Part shown: positions 7,583-15,095 of the stretch, piece after piece
How the letters are laid out: each line of letters starts with the position of its first letter
Numbering within the stretch: the stretch's first letter is position 1
Assembly (NCBI GenBank): GCA_028866355.1
Contig: JAGWIH010000012.1
Span: 1 to 18,676, forward strand
DNA length: 18,676 bases
Direction of reading: 5' to 3'
Source of the DNA: Alphaproteobacteria bacterium
GTDB lineage: Bacteria; Pseudomonadota; Alphaproteobacteria; ATCC43930; CGMCC-115725
Notes under the pieces: model-generated
The model's input: the letters and a program-made list of their open reading frames with translations, nothing else
Database searches by the model: none
What the model was told of the DNA's origin: nothing
Translations under genes and position numbers: made by a program

Positions 7583-8400
7583 CTGTCGGCGACTCACGCG
7601 CGGCGGGGGTCGTTCCAGGTAAGCCCAAAACCGAACAGCGCTGGGATCCCGAGCGGTATCGCCGTAACGCCGCGTTCGTGCCGGCGCTCGGCGCCGGCGT
7701 CGTTGTGTTGCTCGCGCCGCGGTCCGGCGAGCGTATTCTCGACCTCGGCTGCGGCGACGGCGCGCTGACCGCGATCTTGGCGAGGCAAGCGTCGGTGGTG
7801 GGCGTCGACCAAAGTGCCGAGCAGGTCGCGGCGGCGGTGGCGCGCGGCCTCGATGCGCGTGTCGTCGATGGCGCGCACTTGCCGTTCGCGGCGGAATTCG
7901 ACGCCGTATTCTCGAACGCGGCCTTGCACTGGATGCGCGCGCCGGATGCGGTGATCGACGGAGTCTGGCGCGCGCTCAAGCCCGGCGGCCGCTTTGTCGC
8001 CGAATGCGGCGGCGCCGGCAATGTCGCGCAGGTTCTGGCGGCGCTGCTCGCGGCCTTGGCGCGCCGGGGCATCGATGGCCAGCCGTCGATGCCGTGGTTT
8101 TTCCCGACCGCCGAGGATTATCGCGCGCGGCTCGAAAAGCGCGGCTTCACCGTGCGAAGCATCGCTTTGATCGCGCGGCCGACGGTGCTGCCCGGAGCGC
8201 TGGGCGACTGGCTCGACACCTTCGCCGAAACCTTCCTCGCGCTGGTGCCGCCCGCCGAGCGTCCGACCTTGAAAGCCGACGTCGAAGACCGGGCGCGACC
8301 TTATCTCTTCCACGATGGATCCTGGAACGTCGATTACGTGCGCTTGCGCTTTGCCGCGGTGAAGTCCGGCGATGCCAAGCGCGGTTGTGAGGCCGCATGA
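7579..8400 (+). CDS. Class I SAM-dependent methyltransferase
   Basis: This encodes a 273-residue Rossmann-fold methyltransferase. Motif I, ILDLGCGDGALT, is at about 53-64, an acidic residue that would hold the SAM ribose follows in VVGVDQS (73-79), SNAALHWM is at 112-119 and WRALKPGGRF at about 130-139. The SNAALHW segment is typical of the trans-aconitate methyltransferase/BioC-like group, which act on small carboxylic acids or acyl carriers, but the substrate cannot be read from sequence. The start overlaps the mlaD stop (ATGA) and the stop overlaps the next start (ATGA), so it is part of a coupled operon. Its place between mlaD and the DUF2155 gene is not one I recall as standard, so it may be a lineage-specific insertion. 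Confidence 0.88.
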   Translation: MTVGDSRAAGVVPGKPKTEQRWDPERYRRNAAFVPALGAGVVVLLAPRSGERILDLGCGDGALTAILARQASVVGVDQSAEQVAAAVARGLDARVVDGAHLPFAAEFDAVFSNAALHWMRAPDAVIDGVWRALKPGGRFVAECGGAGNVAQVLAALLAALARRGIDGQPSMPWFFPTAEDYRARLEKRGFTVRSIALIARPTVLPGALGDWLDTFAETFLALVPPAERPTLKADVEDRARPYLFHDGSWNVDYVRLRFAAVKSGDAKRGCEAA

Positions 8401-8624
8401 ACAAGCTGACGCTGCCGACCTGGCTCACGCCCGAGGGCGAGCGGGTGTCATGCCTCGACAAGATCAAGGTACTCAACGAGAACCTCGAGGAAATCCAACA
8501 ACTCGCGCAGGATGCGCTCGAAGACGCGGTGCTGATGGGCTGCGACGAAAGCCAATTCCGCCGCGTCATGCGCGAATTGGCCGAAAGCCTCGACAACCCC
8601 TACAAGAAAAAGGTTAAACCGTGA
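8397..8624 (+). CDS. Small conserved-looking protein of unknown function
   Basis: This encodes 75 residues that I do not recognise. It begins MNKLTLPTWLTPEGERVSC and is then almost wholly helical in character and acidic (NENLEEIQQLAQDALEDAVLMG), with a second amphipathic stretch (FRRVMRELAESL) and a basic end KKKVKP. It has no signal peptide or membrane segment and contains two cysteines (CLDK and GCDES). The reading frame is well supported. ATGA couples it to the methyltransferase before it and GTGA to the DUF2155 gene after it, and GAGG lies four bases upstream. A cytoplasmic helical-hairpin partner protein is a reasonable guess, no more than that. Confidence 0.75.
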   Translation: MNKLTLPTWLTPEGERVSCLDKIKVLNENLEEIQQLAQDALEDAVLMGCDESQFRRVMRELAESLDNPYKKKVKP

Positions 8625-9085
8625 GATCGCTGCTGGTGGCGCTGGCCGCGCTTGCGATTGCCGTCCTGCCGACACAGGCGCAGCAAATTCAACTCAAACC
8701 GCCGGTGCCGAGCCAGGGCCAAAGCCAAGGCGCGCAGCAACCGCAGGCCGTCGCGGCCGTGTTGCAAGGCCTCGACAAAATCACCGCGCGCGTCTCGCGG
8801 TTCGATGCGCCGATCAATCAACCGGTGCATTTCGGCACGCTGGTCATCACCGTGCGCGCCTGCGTCAAGCAGCCACCGGAGGAACCGCCCAATACCGCCG
8901 CCTTCCTCGAAATTGACGAAGTCCGCACCGACGTCAATGCGGCGGCGACCAAGCTCGTCTTCAGCGGCTGGATGTTCGCCTCGTCGCCGGCGATTTCGGC
9001 GCTCGAGGATCCGGTCTATGACGTCAATGTGCTGGATTGCAAGATGGCGGCGACCGCCGCGCCGTCGAGCCCGCCGGCGAAATGA
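8621..9085 (+). CDS. DUF2155 domain-containing exported protein
   Basis: This encodes a 154-residue DUF2155 protein. An N-terminal signal peptide (MRSLLVALAALAIAVLPTQA, cleavage probably after TQA) points to the periplasm. A Gln/Pro-rich linker follows, then the domain: the segment FDAPINQPVHFGTLVITVRAC, a proline-rich stretch, FSGWMFASSPAISALEDPVYDV and a second cysteine (VLDCK). The two cysteines may form a disulfide. The function is unknown. The GTG at 8621 overlaps the preceding stop (GTGA), with AAAGG seven bases upstream. I recall this gene being commonly found between mlaD and aat in Alphaproteobacteria. Its last 70 bp also encode, on the other strand, the end of aat. Confidence 0.9.
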   Translation: MRSLLVALAALAIAVLPTQAQQIQLKPPVPSQGQSQGAQQPQAVAAVLQGLDKITARVSRFDAPINQPVHFGTLVITVRACVKQPPEEPPNTAAFLEIDEVRTDVNAAATKLVFSGWMFASSPAISALEDPVYDVNVLDCKMAATAAPSSPPAK

Positions 9086-9669
9086 GCCTTGCGGCGCAGC
9101 GCCACCGCCAGACTCCGGTGATAGTCGGCACGCCGGATCTCGACGGCGCCGAAGCGCTTAAGATGCGGCGTGACGAACTGTATGTCGAGCAGCGTGAATT
9201 TTCCGCGCCGCAGCGCGGCGACGAGATGCGCCAACGCGACTTTGCTGGCGTCTCGTTCGCGCGAGAACATGCTTTCACCGAAAAAAGCGCCGCCGAGGGC
9301 GACGCCATATAGACCGCCGACGAGCGCGCCATCGCGCCAGCATTCGACGCTGTGCGCAAAACCCTGGCGGTTAAGCGCGGAGTAAAGCGCGACGATTTCT
9401 CGGTTGATCCACGTCTTTGGCCGTTGCTCCGTCGATTCCGCGCAGCCGCGGATCGTAGCGACGAAATCGCCGTTGCAGCGCACGTCGAACCGGTTCGACC
9501 GTATGGTGCGCGCCAGACGCTTCGACAGGTGAAACCGGTCCAGCGGCAGCACGCCGCGCAGTTCGGGATCGACCCAGAACAGTTCCAGGTCGTCCGCCGA
9601 TTCCGCCATCGGAAAGATGCCGGCAGCGTAAGCGCGCAGCAGCAGGTCTGGATTCAACGCAGGCGTCAT
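9016..9669 (-). CDS. aat: Leucyl/phenylalanyl-tRNA--protein transferase
   Basis: This encodes a 217-residue Aat, which attaches Leu or Phe from aminoacyl-tRNA to N-terminal Arg or Lys of proteins, marking them for ClpS/ClpAP degradation by the N-degron pathway. Family features are LLLRAYAAGIFPM near the start, WVDPELRGVLPL (32-43), HSVECW (106-111) and GGLYGVALGGAFFGESMFSR (118-137). LLDIQFVTPHL is at 160-170. I chose the ATG at 9669 because it gives the usual N-terminus and has GAGG just upstream; an earlier ATG at 9708 adds 13 residues. It is the last gene of the aroQ-accB-accC-aat run, 64 bp after accC. It ends 70 bp inside the DUF2155 gene on the opposite strand; the tail QSSTLTS resembles ends I recall from alphaproteobacterial Aat, so the overlap is probably genuine. 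Confidence 0.95.
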   Translation of the reverse strand: MTPALNPDLLLRAYAAGIFPMAESADDLELFWVDPELRGVLPLDRFHLSKRLARTIRSNRFDVRCNGDFVATIRGCAESTEQRPKTWINREIVALYSALNRQGFAHSVECWRDGALVGGLYGVALGGAFFGESMFSRERDASKVALAHLVAALRRGKFTLLDIQFVTPHLKRFGAVEIRRADYHRSLAVALRRKAHFAGGLDGAAVAAILQSSTLTS

Positions 9670-9733
9670 GCCGCCTCGAAACGTGGAGCGCGCGCGGCGC
9701 GGGATCAAGCCCGGCCTTCACCGGCCGGTTCCG

Positions 9734-11074
9734 TCATGCCTTGCCGTTGAAAGTCCGCTCGAACCAGCCGATGTCGTAATCGCCGTTGAGGAAGGTTTCC
9801 GATGCCATCAGCTGCTGGTGCAGGGGGATAGTGGTCTCGATTCCCGAAATCACGAACTCCTCGAGCGCGCGCCGTAGCCGCATGAGACACTCGTTACGCG
9901 TGCCGCCATGCACGACCAGCTTGGCGACAAGACTGTCGTAATGCGGCGGCACGGTGTAACCCTGATAAAGCGCGCTGTCGACGCGCACGCCCATGCCGCC
10001 GGGGGCGTGGTAACGCTGGATCACGCCGGGTGACGGCGCGAAGGTCTCGGGGTTCTCGGCATTGATGCGGCACTCGATCGCGTGGCCTGAGAATTTGATG
10101 TCGCTTTGGCGATAGCCGAGCGGCGCGCCGTCGGCAATGCGGATTTGCTCGCGCACGATGTCGATGCCGGTCACCATTTCCGAGATCGGATGTTCAACCT
10201 GAAGCCGCGTGTTCATCTCGATGAAGAAGAACTCGCCGTCCTGGTAGAGGAATTCGAGCGTGCCGGCGCTCTTGTAACCGAGCTTGGCCATCGTCGTCGC
10301 GGCGAGATCGTAAATCCGCTGCCGATCCGTCACATTGAGGCCGGGCGACGGCGTCTCCTCCAGCAACTTCTGGTGCTTGCGCTGCATCGAGCAGTCGCGG
10401 CCGCCGAGATGCACGACACCACCCTGACCGTCGCCGAGAATTTGCACCTCGATGTGGCGCGGCTTGGTGAGGAAACGTTCGATATAAAGCGCGCCATTGC
10501 CGAAAAAAATCTGCGCTTCCGCCTGGGCGATAGGGAATTGTTGCGTGAGTTCGGCCTTGTCGCGCGCGACGCGCATGCCACGCCCACCGCCGCCGGCCGC
10601 CGCCTTGATCAGAACCGGAAAGCCAACACGGTCGGCTTCCGCGCGCGCCTCGGCGACGTCGCTCACCGCGTGGCCGCCCGGTACCACCGGAATGCCGAGT
10701 TCCTGAGCGGTGCGTTTGGCCGCCACCTTGTCGCCCATCAGGCGGATATGTTCGGGCGATGGACCGATGAAGACGAGATCGTGCTCGCCGACGATCTGCG
10801 CGAATTCGGCGTTTTCGGCGAGAAAGCCGAGGCCGGGATGGATCGCGTCGGCGCCGGTAATGGCAGCCGCCGACAGGATCGCCGGAATGTTGAGATAGCT
10901 TTCGCGCGCCGACGGTGGACCGATGCAAACGCTTTCATCGGCGAGACGCACGTGCATGGCGTTGGCATCGGCCGTCGAATGCACCGCGACCGTGCGAATG
11001 CCCATTTCGCGGCACGCCCGATGGATGCGCAGCGCGATTTCGCCGCGATTGGCGATCAACACCTTTTCGAACAT
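9734..11074 (-). CDS. accC: Acetyl-CoA carboxylase, biotin carboxylase subunit
   Basis: This encodes a 446-residue biotin carboxylase, which carboxylates the biotin of AccB with ATP and bicarbonate in the first step of fatty acid synthesis. It starts MFEKVLIANRGEIALR, the standard N-terminus. The ATP-grasp glycine loop AAAGGGGRGM is at about 158-167, RHIEVQ at 206-211, EMNTRLQVEH at 286-295 and HAIECRINAE at 331-340. The length matches the stand-alone bacterial subunit (449 in Escherichia coli), so this is not a propionyl- or pyruvate-carboxylase fusion. It lies 44 bp downstream of accB. The carboxyltransferase genes accA and accD are not in the window, as usual. Confidence 0.97.
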   Translation of the reverse strand: MFEKVLIANRGEIALRIHRACREMGIRTVAVHSTADANAMHVRLADESVCIGPPSARESYLNIPAILSAAAITGADAIHPGLGFLAENAEFAQIVGEHDLVFIGPSPEHIRLMGDKVAAKRTAQELGIPVVPGGHAVSDVAEARAEADRVGFPVLIKAAAGGGGRGMRVARDKAELTQQFPIAQAEAQIFFGNGALYIERFLTKPRHIEVQILGDGQGGVVHLGGRDCSMQRKHQKLLEETPSPGLNVTDRQRIYDLAATTMAKLGYKSAGTLEFLYQDGEFFFIEMNTRLQVEHPISEMVTGIDIVREQIRIADGAPLGYRQSDIKFSGHAIECRINAENPETFAPSPGVIQRYHAPGGMGVRVDSALYQGYTVPPHYDSLVAKLVVHGGTRNECLMRLRRALEEFVISGIETTIPLHQQLMASETFLNGDYDIGWFERTFNGKA

Positions 11075-11118
11075 GTCAGCTCATGCCCGTCGTCACGCCA
11101 CCCGGCATTGCACTGCGC

Positions 11119-11562
11119 TTATTCCAGAACCATCAGGATCTGGCCGAATTCGACCGGCGTGCCGTCGGCCACGAGGATTTCCTTCACCTGGCCGCCGCGT
11201 GGCGCCTGAATCTGATTCATCACCTTCATCGCTTCAATGACCAGCAATGGTTGACCCTCGCGCACCTGGTCGCCGACGTTGACGAAGCGCGTGGCGCCGG
11301 GTTGCGGCGCGAGATAGGCGGTGCCGACCATCGGCGCCTTGACCGCGCCGGCCGGCTCGGCCTCAGCAACCGGCGCGCCGGCCGACGCCGACGGCGGCGG
11401 CATCGAGACCGTCACCGCCGGCACCGTCGGCGCATTGCGCACAACGCGGATGCGGCGATCGCCTTGCGCGAATTCGATTTCGCTTAGACCGGTCTCTTCG
11501 AGTAGTGCAGCGAGCGCGCGAACGAGATCGCCATCAACCATCAACTCACTTTGTTTGGTCAT
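11119..11562 (-). CDS. accB: Acetyl-CoA carboxylase, biotin carboxyl carrier protein
   Basis: This encodes a 147-residue AccB, which carries biotin between AccC and the carboxyltransferase. The C-terminal biotinyl domain has the signature EAMKVMN, with Lys113 the biotinylated residue. The segment APMVGTAYLAPQPGA (76-90) contains the 'thumb' region that distinguishes acetyl-CoA carboxylase carriers. An Ala/Pro-rich linker (about 44-75) joins it to an N-terminal domain starting MTKQSELMVDGDLVRALAALL. It starts 11 bp after the aroQ stop and is followed by accC, so cotranscription is likely. The ribosome site is weak. Confidence 0.96.
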   Translation of the reverse strand: MTKQSELMVDGDLVRALAALLEETGLSEIEFAQGDRRIRVVRNAPTVPAVTVSMPPPSASAGAPVAEAEPAGAVKAPMVGTAYLAPQPGATRFVNVGDQVREGQPLLVIEAMKVMNQIQAPRGGQVKEILVADGTPVEFGQILMVLE

Positions 11563-11573
11563 CGAACCCCGGA

Positions 11574-12026
11574 TCAGTCGTTGTCGGCTTCAAGCAACCG
11601 CGCCATCGCCTCGAGCGCGAGCAGATAACCCTGCGCGCCCAGGCCGCAGATCACGCCGGTTGCGGCGCGGCTCACCAGCGAGTCATGGCGGAAGGGCTCG
11701 CGGCGATGGATGTTGGACAGATGCACTTCGATGATCGGCAGCTCCGCGGCGAGCAAAGCGTCGAGGATCGCCACCGACGTCGTGGTATAGCCGGCGGGAT
11801 TGATGATGATGCCGTCGGCGTTTTCGCGCGCCTCCTGGATCCATTCGACGAGCTGGCCTTCGACGTTGGTTTGGCGGAAATCGACCGTCAGGCCGAGTAC
11901 CGAACCGCGCTCCATGCACGCCTCTTCGATGTCGGCGAGCGTGTCGCGGCCATAGGTTTCCGGCTCGCGCACCCCGAGCAGGTTCAGATTTGGACCGTTG
12001 AGGATCAAGATGGTCGCGCCGGCCAC
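11574..12026 (-). CDS. aroQ: Type II 3-dehydroquinate dehydratase
   Basis: This encodes a 150-residue type II dehydroquinase, the third step of the shikimate pathway (3-dehydroquinate to 3-dehydroshikimate). Seen are NGPNLNLLGVREPETYG with Arg20 and catalytic Tyr25, Asn76, EVHLSN with Glu100 and catalytic His102, and HRREPFRHDS (107-116). GAQGYLLAL closes the fold. One oddity: the loop usually ending in (Y/L)THTS reads GYTTTSVAI. The histidine that corresponds to His81 of the Mycobacterium tuberculosis enzyme is therefore Thr82, while the other expected active-site residues are present. It heads the aroQ-accB-accC-aat run and is divergent from the glycosyltransferase gene 131 bp away. Confidence 0.95.
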   Translation of the reverse strand: MAGATILILNGPNLNLLGVREPETYGRDTLADIEEACMERGSVLGLTVDFRQTNVEGQLVEWIQEARENADGIIINPAGYTTTSVAILDALLAAELPIIEVHLSNIHRREPFRHDSLVSRAATGVICGLGAQGYLLALEAMARLLEADND

Positions 12027-12061
12027 CGCGGATGCCCCCGAAATGCCTTGTCGGAAAAAGG

Positions 12062-12089
12062 CTTATAGCACGGGTTAACGACGCGCAAT
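12062..12089 (-). promoter_or_regulatory. Possible aroQ promoter
   Basis: On the minus strand a TATAAG (12067-12062) matches the -10 consensus well. An ATTGCG (12089-12084) with a 16-bp spacer is a poor -35. The start would lie about 30 bases before the aroQ ATG. The same 131-bp gap must also serve the divergent glycosyltransferase gene, for which I see no clear promoter. Confidence 0.3.
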
Positions 12090-12157
12090 CATCCCGTTTC
12101 GCCGATCTTAACTTTCGCTTCATAGGATCACGCCGGCAGAGCGGGAGTACGGACCGG

Positions 12158-13819
12158 ATGGTCTCGCCGTCGGCGGCGGATGTGGGGTGGCGCGGGATAA
12201 AATCCGCGAACGGCTGGTTGCGTCTTGTGCGTCAGCTCGCACCTTACGTCGCCATCGTCATCGCCGGCGGCGCGCTGCTGGCGACGTCGCCGCTGGGCGG
12301 CGACTTCGCGTGGAGCGATGCGCCGCGCCATGCGCTCAACGGCGCGTTCCTCAAGGACCTGATCGCCGCTATGCCGCGCCATCCGATGGTGTGGGCCGAA
12401 AGCTATTACCTGCAGTATCCGTCGCTTTCGATCCTGTTCTATCCGCCGCTGTTCTATGTCTTCGAGGCCGCCGCCTTCGCCGTGCTCGGCGTCACCCAGT
12501 TCGCCGCGCAGGCGACCGTGATGCTGTTCTACACGCTGCTCGGTCTTGGCACGTATCGCCTGACGCGGTTGTGGGCATCGCGGCCGGCGGCGCTCGGCGC
12601 CGCACTCATGCTGATGGGCATGCCAGAGCTCGCGCTATGGGGCCGGCAAGTCATGCTCGACGTTCCGGCGATGGCGTGGCTGGTCTGGGGCGTCTATGCC
12701 TTTGCGCGCTTTTTGAAATTCGATCGCGGCCGCGATCTGGCATGGGCGGCCGGATTGCTGCTCGCCGCGCTTTACACAAAATACAACGTCGCGTTCATTG
12801 TCGCGCCGCTGCTGCTGACGCTTTTGGTCGCGCGTGGGCCGGAGCTGCTGCGCGACCGTCGTTTGTGGCGGACCGCGGTGGCGGCTGCGATCGCCGTGCT
12901 GCCGGCGATCGGCCTGTTGCTGACGTTCGGTTCAGCCAATCTGCAATCGGCCGCCGATCTCAGCGGCGAGTTGCCGCGCTGGAGCTTTGCGGCGTGGTCG
13001 TTTTATCCGGATCTGTTGCCGCGGATCGTCGGCTGGCCAGTGCTCGGCCTTGCCGTCGTCGGACTTGTTGCGTTGATGGCCGGACGAATTCCCACACTCA
13101 AAGGATGGCCGGCGTGGCTGCTCATCGGCTGGACCGTCATCGGCTATTTATTTTTCACGGCGATCGCGGTGCGCGAGCCGCGCCACTTGATGACCGCCTT
13201 GCCGCCGCTTGCTGTCCTCGCGGCGTGCGCCCTCGATCAGTTGCGGCCGCGTCGCGTCGGCGGCGCCGTGGCGCTGGCAATCGGCGTCGGTGTGCTCGCG
13301 TGGACCGTCGCCTACGATCCGGTGCCGACGGTCACCGGCTACAAGCCGATGGCGGATTATGTCGCGGACCGCGTGCCGGCCAATGCGCGCGTTCTGTTTT
13401 CGGGCTATCGCGACGGCAATTTTGTTTTCGACCTGCGCATGCGCGAGGATCGCCGCGATATCGCGACGATCCGTGCCGACAAGCTCCTGCTGCGCATCGC
13501 CATCGAACGGCGCCGCGGCGTCGGCGAGGCGGATTATTCGCAGGCGCAGATTGCTTCGTTGATCCGGACCCTCGGCATCGATCTAGTCGTGGCGCAGGAC
13601 GGGTTCTGGGCCGACCTGATCGAGATGCGCCGCCTGGCCAACGTGCTCGCCGGCCCCGATTTCACGCCGGTGGCGCATTTCACCATCGGCGGCACGATGG
13701 GACGGACCGACAAATCGTTCACGATCTATCGGCCGAACTACCCCGTTGAACAGAAAGCCCGCACGCTGGAACTCGATATGCCGATCTTCGGCGGCAAGAT
13801 CGGCGGCCAGCTCCGCTAG
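12158..13819 (+). CDS. Polytopic GT-C-type (family 39-like) glycosyltransferase
   Basis: This encodes a 553-residue inner-membrane protein resembling ArnT/PMT-family glycosyltransferases, which use polyprenyl-phosphate sugars on the periplasmic side. After one hydrophobic helix (LAPYVAIVIAGGALLAT) comes a loop with FAWSDAPRHAL, whose aspartate fits the catalytic acidic residue of the GT-C fold. Roughly ten more hydrophobic segments follow, then a soluble C-terminal domain of about 170 residues starting near PTVTGYKPMADYV. Donor and acceptor are unknown. The frame is open from 12032, but the ATG at 12158 has GGAG ten bases upstream and avoids running to within 5 bp of the divergent aroQ start. 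No other sugar-transfer genes adjoin it. The final codons overlap the end of the MarR gene. Confidence 0.8.
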   Translation: MVSPSAADVGWRGIKSANGWLRLVRQLAPYVAIVIAGGALLATSPLGGDFAWSDAPRHALNGAFLKDLIAAMPRHPMVWAESYYLQYPSLSILFYPPLFYVFEAAAFAVLGVTQFAAQATVMLFYTLLGLGTYRLTRLWASRPAALGAALMLMGMPELALWGRQVMLDVPAMAWLVWGVYAFARFLKFDRGRDLAWAAGLLLAALYTKYNVAFIVAPLLLTLLVARGPELLRDRRLWRTAVAAAIAVLPAIGLLLTFGSANLQSAADLSGELPRWSFAAWSFYPDLLPRIVGWPVLGLAVVGLVALMAGRIPTLKGWPAWLLIGWTVIGYLFFTAIAVREPRHLMTALPPLAVLAACALDQLRPRRVGGAVALAIGVGVLAWTVAYDPVPTVTGYKPMADYVADRVPANARVLFSGYRDGNFVFDLRMREDRRDIATIRADKLLLRIAIERRRGVGEADYSQAQIASLIRTLGIDLVVAQDGFWADLIEMRRLANVLAGPDFTPVAHFTIGGTMGRTDKSFTIYRPNYPVEQKARTLELDMPIFGGKIGGQLR

Positions 13820-14307
13820 CTGGCCGCGACGTCGTCCGCGGCGCGCGTCTGCGCCATCGCGACGCTGCGTTGCTCCAATTTCACCAGCATGTTTTCGAGC
13901 GCGTCACGCTCGTCGGCCTTCAGCGTCGAAAGTATCTCATCCTGGAAGGCGTGCAACCACGGCACGATCTGCTGATAGGTCGTCGCGCCTTGCGGCGTCA
14001 ATTCGAGAATCGCGCGACGATGGTCGGCAGGATCGACACGCCGCGTGAGATGGCCGGCCGAGGTGAGGCGCGCCACAGCACGGCTGACGCGCACCTTATC
14101 CATGGCCGTTCGGTCGACGACGTTATTGGCGGTCATCGCGCCGTAGCGGCCGAGTACCGCCATGGTCCGCCATTCGGGCGCCGACAGCCGGAACCGCCGC
14201 GAATAGACACGCGCGGAGGCTCGGGTCAATCGGTTGCTCAGGACGGACAGACGGAAAGGCAGAAACTGTTCGATCGTGAACGCAGGCGTCGTCCGGGTTT
14301 CTGCCAC
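13816..14307 (-). CDS. MarR-family transcriptional regulator
   Basis: This encodes a 163-residue winged-helix regulator. The helix-turn-helix region runs from LSAPEWRTMAVLGRYG through DKVRVSRAVARLTSAGHL (about residues 41-86). It is followed by the wing DPADHRRAILELTPQG, with the acidic-then-ArgArg pattern typical of MarR. Such proteins bind as dimers to palindromes near their own promoter and are released by small ligands, often aromatic compounds. It starts at a GTG with GGGGG shortly upstream. It is divergent from maiA, so control of maiA is the natural guess. Its stop shares the four bases CTAG with the glycosyltransferase stop on the other strand. Confidence 0.92.
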   Translation of the reverse strand: MAETRTTPAFTIEQFLPFRLSVLSNRLTRASARVYSRRFRLSAPEWRTMAVLGRYGAMTANNVVDRTAMDKVRVSRAVARLTSAGHLTRRVDPADHRRAILELTPQGATTYQQIVPWLHAFQDEILSTLKADERDALENMLVKLEQRSVAMAQTRAADDVAAS

Positions 14308-14450
14308 TACTACCCCCGAAGAATTAGTTTCATTGTTAACCGTCGCGCCTTTTGGTCACCGCCGTCAAGGACCGCCCTGGGACCGCGCCGCCGCTTGACG
14401 CCACCGGCGCCGCCGACGACAACCACGGCCATCCAATCGCGAGGCGCCCG
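14308..14450. promoter_or_regulatory. Divergent control region between the MarR gene and maiA
   Basis: This 143-bp gap must hold both promoters. The A+T-rich patch 14320-14340 (GAATTAGTTTCATTGTTAAC near the MarR gene) stands out from the GC-rich background and is a plausible operator. I see only imperfect repeats in it and no strong -35/-10 pair. The maiA frame is open back to a TTG at 14352, but without a ribosome site. Confidence 0.3.
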
Positions 14451-15095
14451 ATGCTCAAGCTCCACGGCTATTTCCGCTCATCGGCGGCGTTCCGCGTCCG
14501 CATCGCCCTCAATCTCAAGCGGCTCCCTTACGAGCAGGCCTTCGTGCATTTGCGCAAGAACGAGCAACGCGCACCCGATTATCTCGCCAAGAATCCGCAA
14601 GGCCTCGTACCGCTGCTCGAAGATGGTGAGACGCGGTTTATTCAATCGTTGGCGATCATCGAATATCTCGACGAGGTCCATCCATCGCCCAAATTCCTGC
14701 CCGAAGGTCCGGAAGATCGGGCGCGGGTACGCGCCGTGGCGCAGATCATCGCCGCCGACATCCACCCGCTCGATAATCTGCGCGTGCTGCGCTATCTCGC
14801 GAAGCCGCTCGGTCACGACGAGAAGACAGTCGAAGTGTGGTTCAACCACTGGATCAAGCTGGGTTTCGAGGCGATTGAACCGATGCTGCACGACCGGCGC
14901 ACCGGCGATTTCTGTCATGGCGACGCGCCGGGCCTTGCCGATATCTGTCTGGTGCCGCAGATGTTCAATGCGCGGCGCTATCCGAGTTTCGATATGACGC
15001 CGTTTCGGGCCATCGCTCGGGTGTTCGACAATTGCATGCGGCTTGATGCATTCAAACGCGCCGCGCCGGATCGGCAGCCCGACTTCGAGACGTAG
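14451..15095 (+). CDS. maiA: Maleylacetoacetate isomerase (zeta-class glutathione S-transferase)
   Basis: This encodes a 214-residue zeta-class GST, which isomerises maleylacetoacetate to fumarylacetoacetate with glutathione in tyrosine/phenylalanine (homogentisate) breakdown. The N-terminal motif FRSSAAFRVRIALNLK (about 8-23) holds the catalytic serine pair. NPQGLVPLLEDGE has the cis-proline of the thioredoxin fold, and QSLAIIEYLDE (65-75) binds glutathione. ADICLVPQMFNARRY in the helical domain is also typical. Length is normal. I chose the ATG at 14451 because GAGG lies six bases upstream and the protein then begins MLKLHGYFRSS. The partner genes hmgA and fahA are not in the window. The gene may be controlled by the divergent MarR regulator. 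Its stop abuts the copA stop with no spacer. Confidence 0.93.
   Translation: MLKLHGYFRSSAAFRVRIALNLKRLPYEQAFVHLRKNEQRAPDYLAKNPQGLVPLLEDGETRFIQSLAIIEYLDEVHPSPKFLPEGPEDRARVRAVAQIIAADIHPLDNLRVLRYLAKPLGHDEKTVEVWFNHWIKLGFEAIEPMLHDRRTGDFCHGDAPGLADICLVPQMFNARRYPSFDMTPFRAIARVFDNCMRLDAFKRAAPDRQPDFET

Noticed and set aside
12032..12157. N-terminal extension of the glycosyltransferase
   Set aside because: The extra 42 residues are not membrane-like. The start would lie 5 bp from the divergent aroQ start, leaving no room for promoters, and the ATG at 12158 has a ribosome site.
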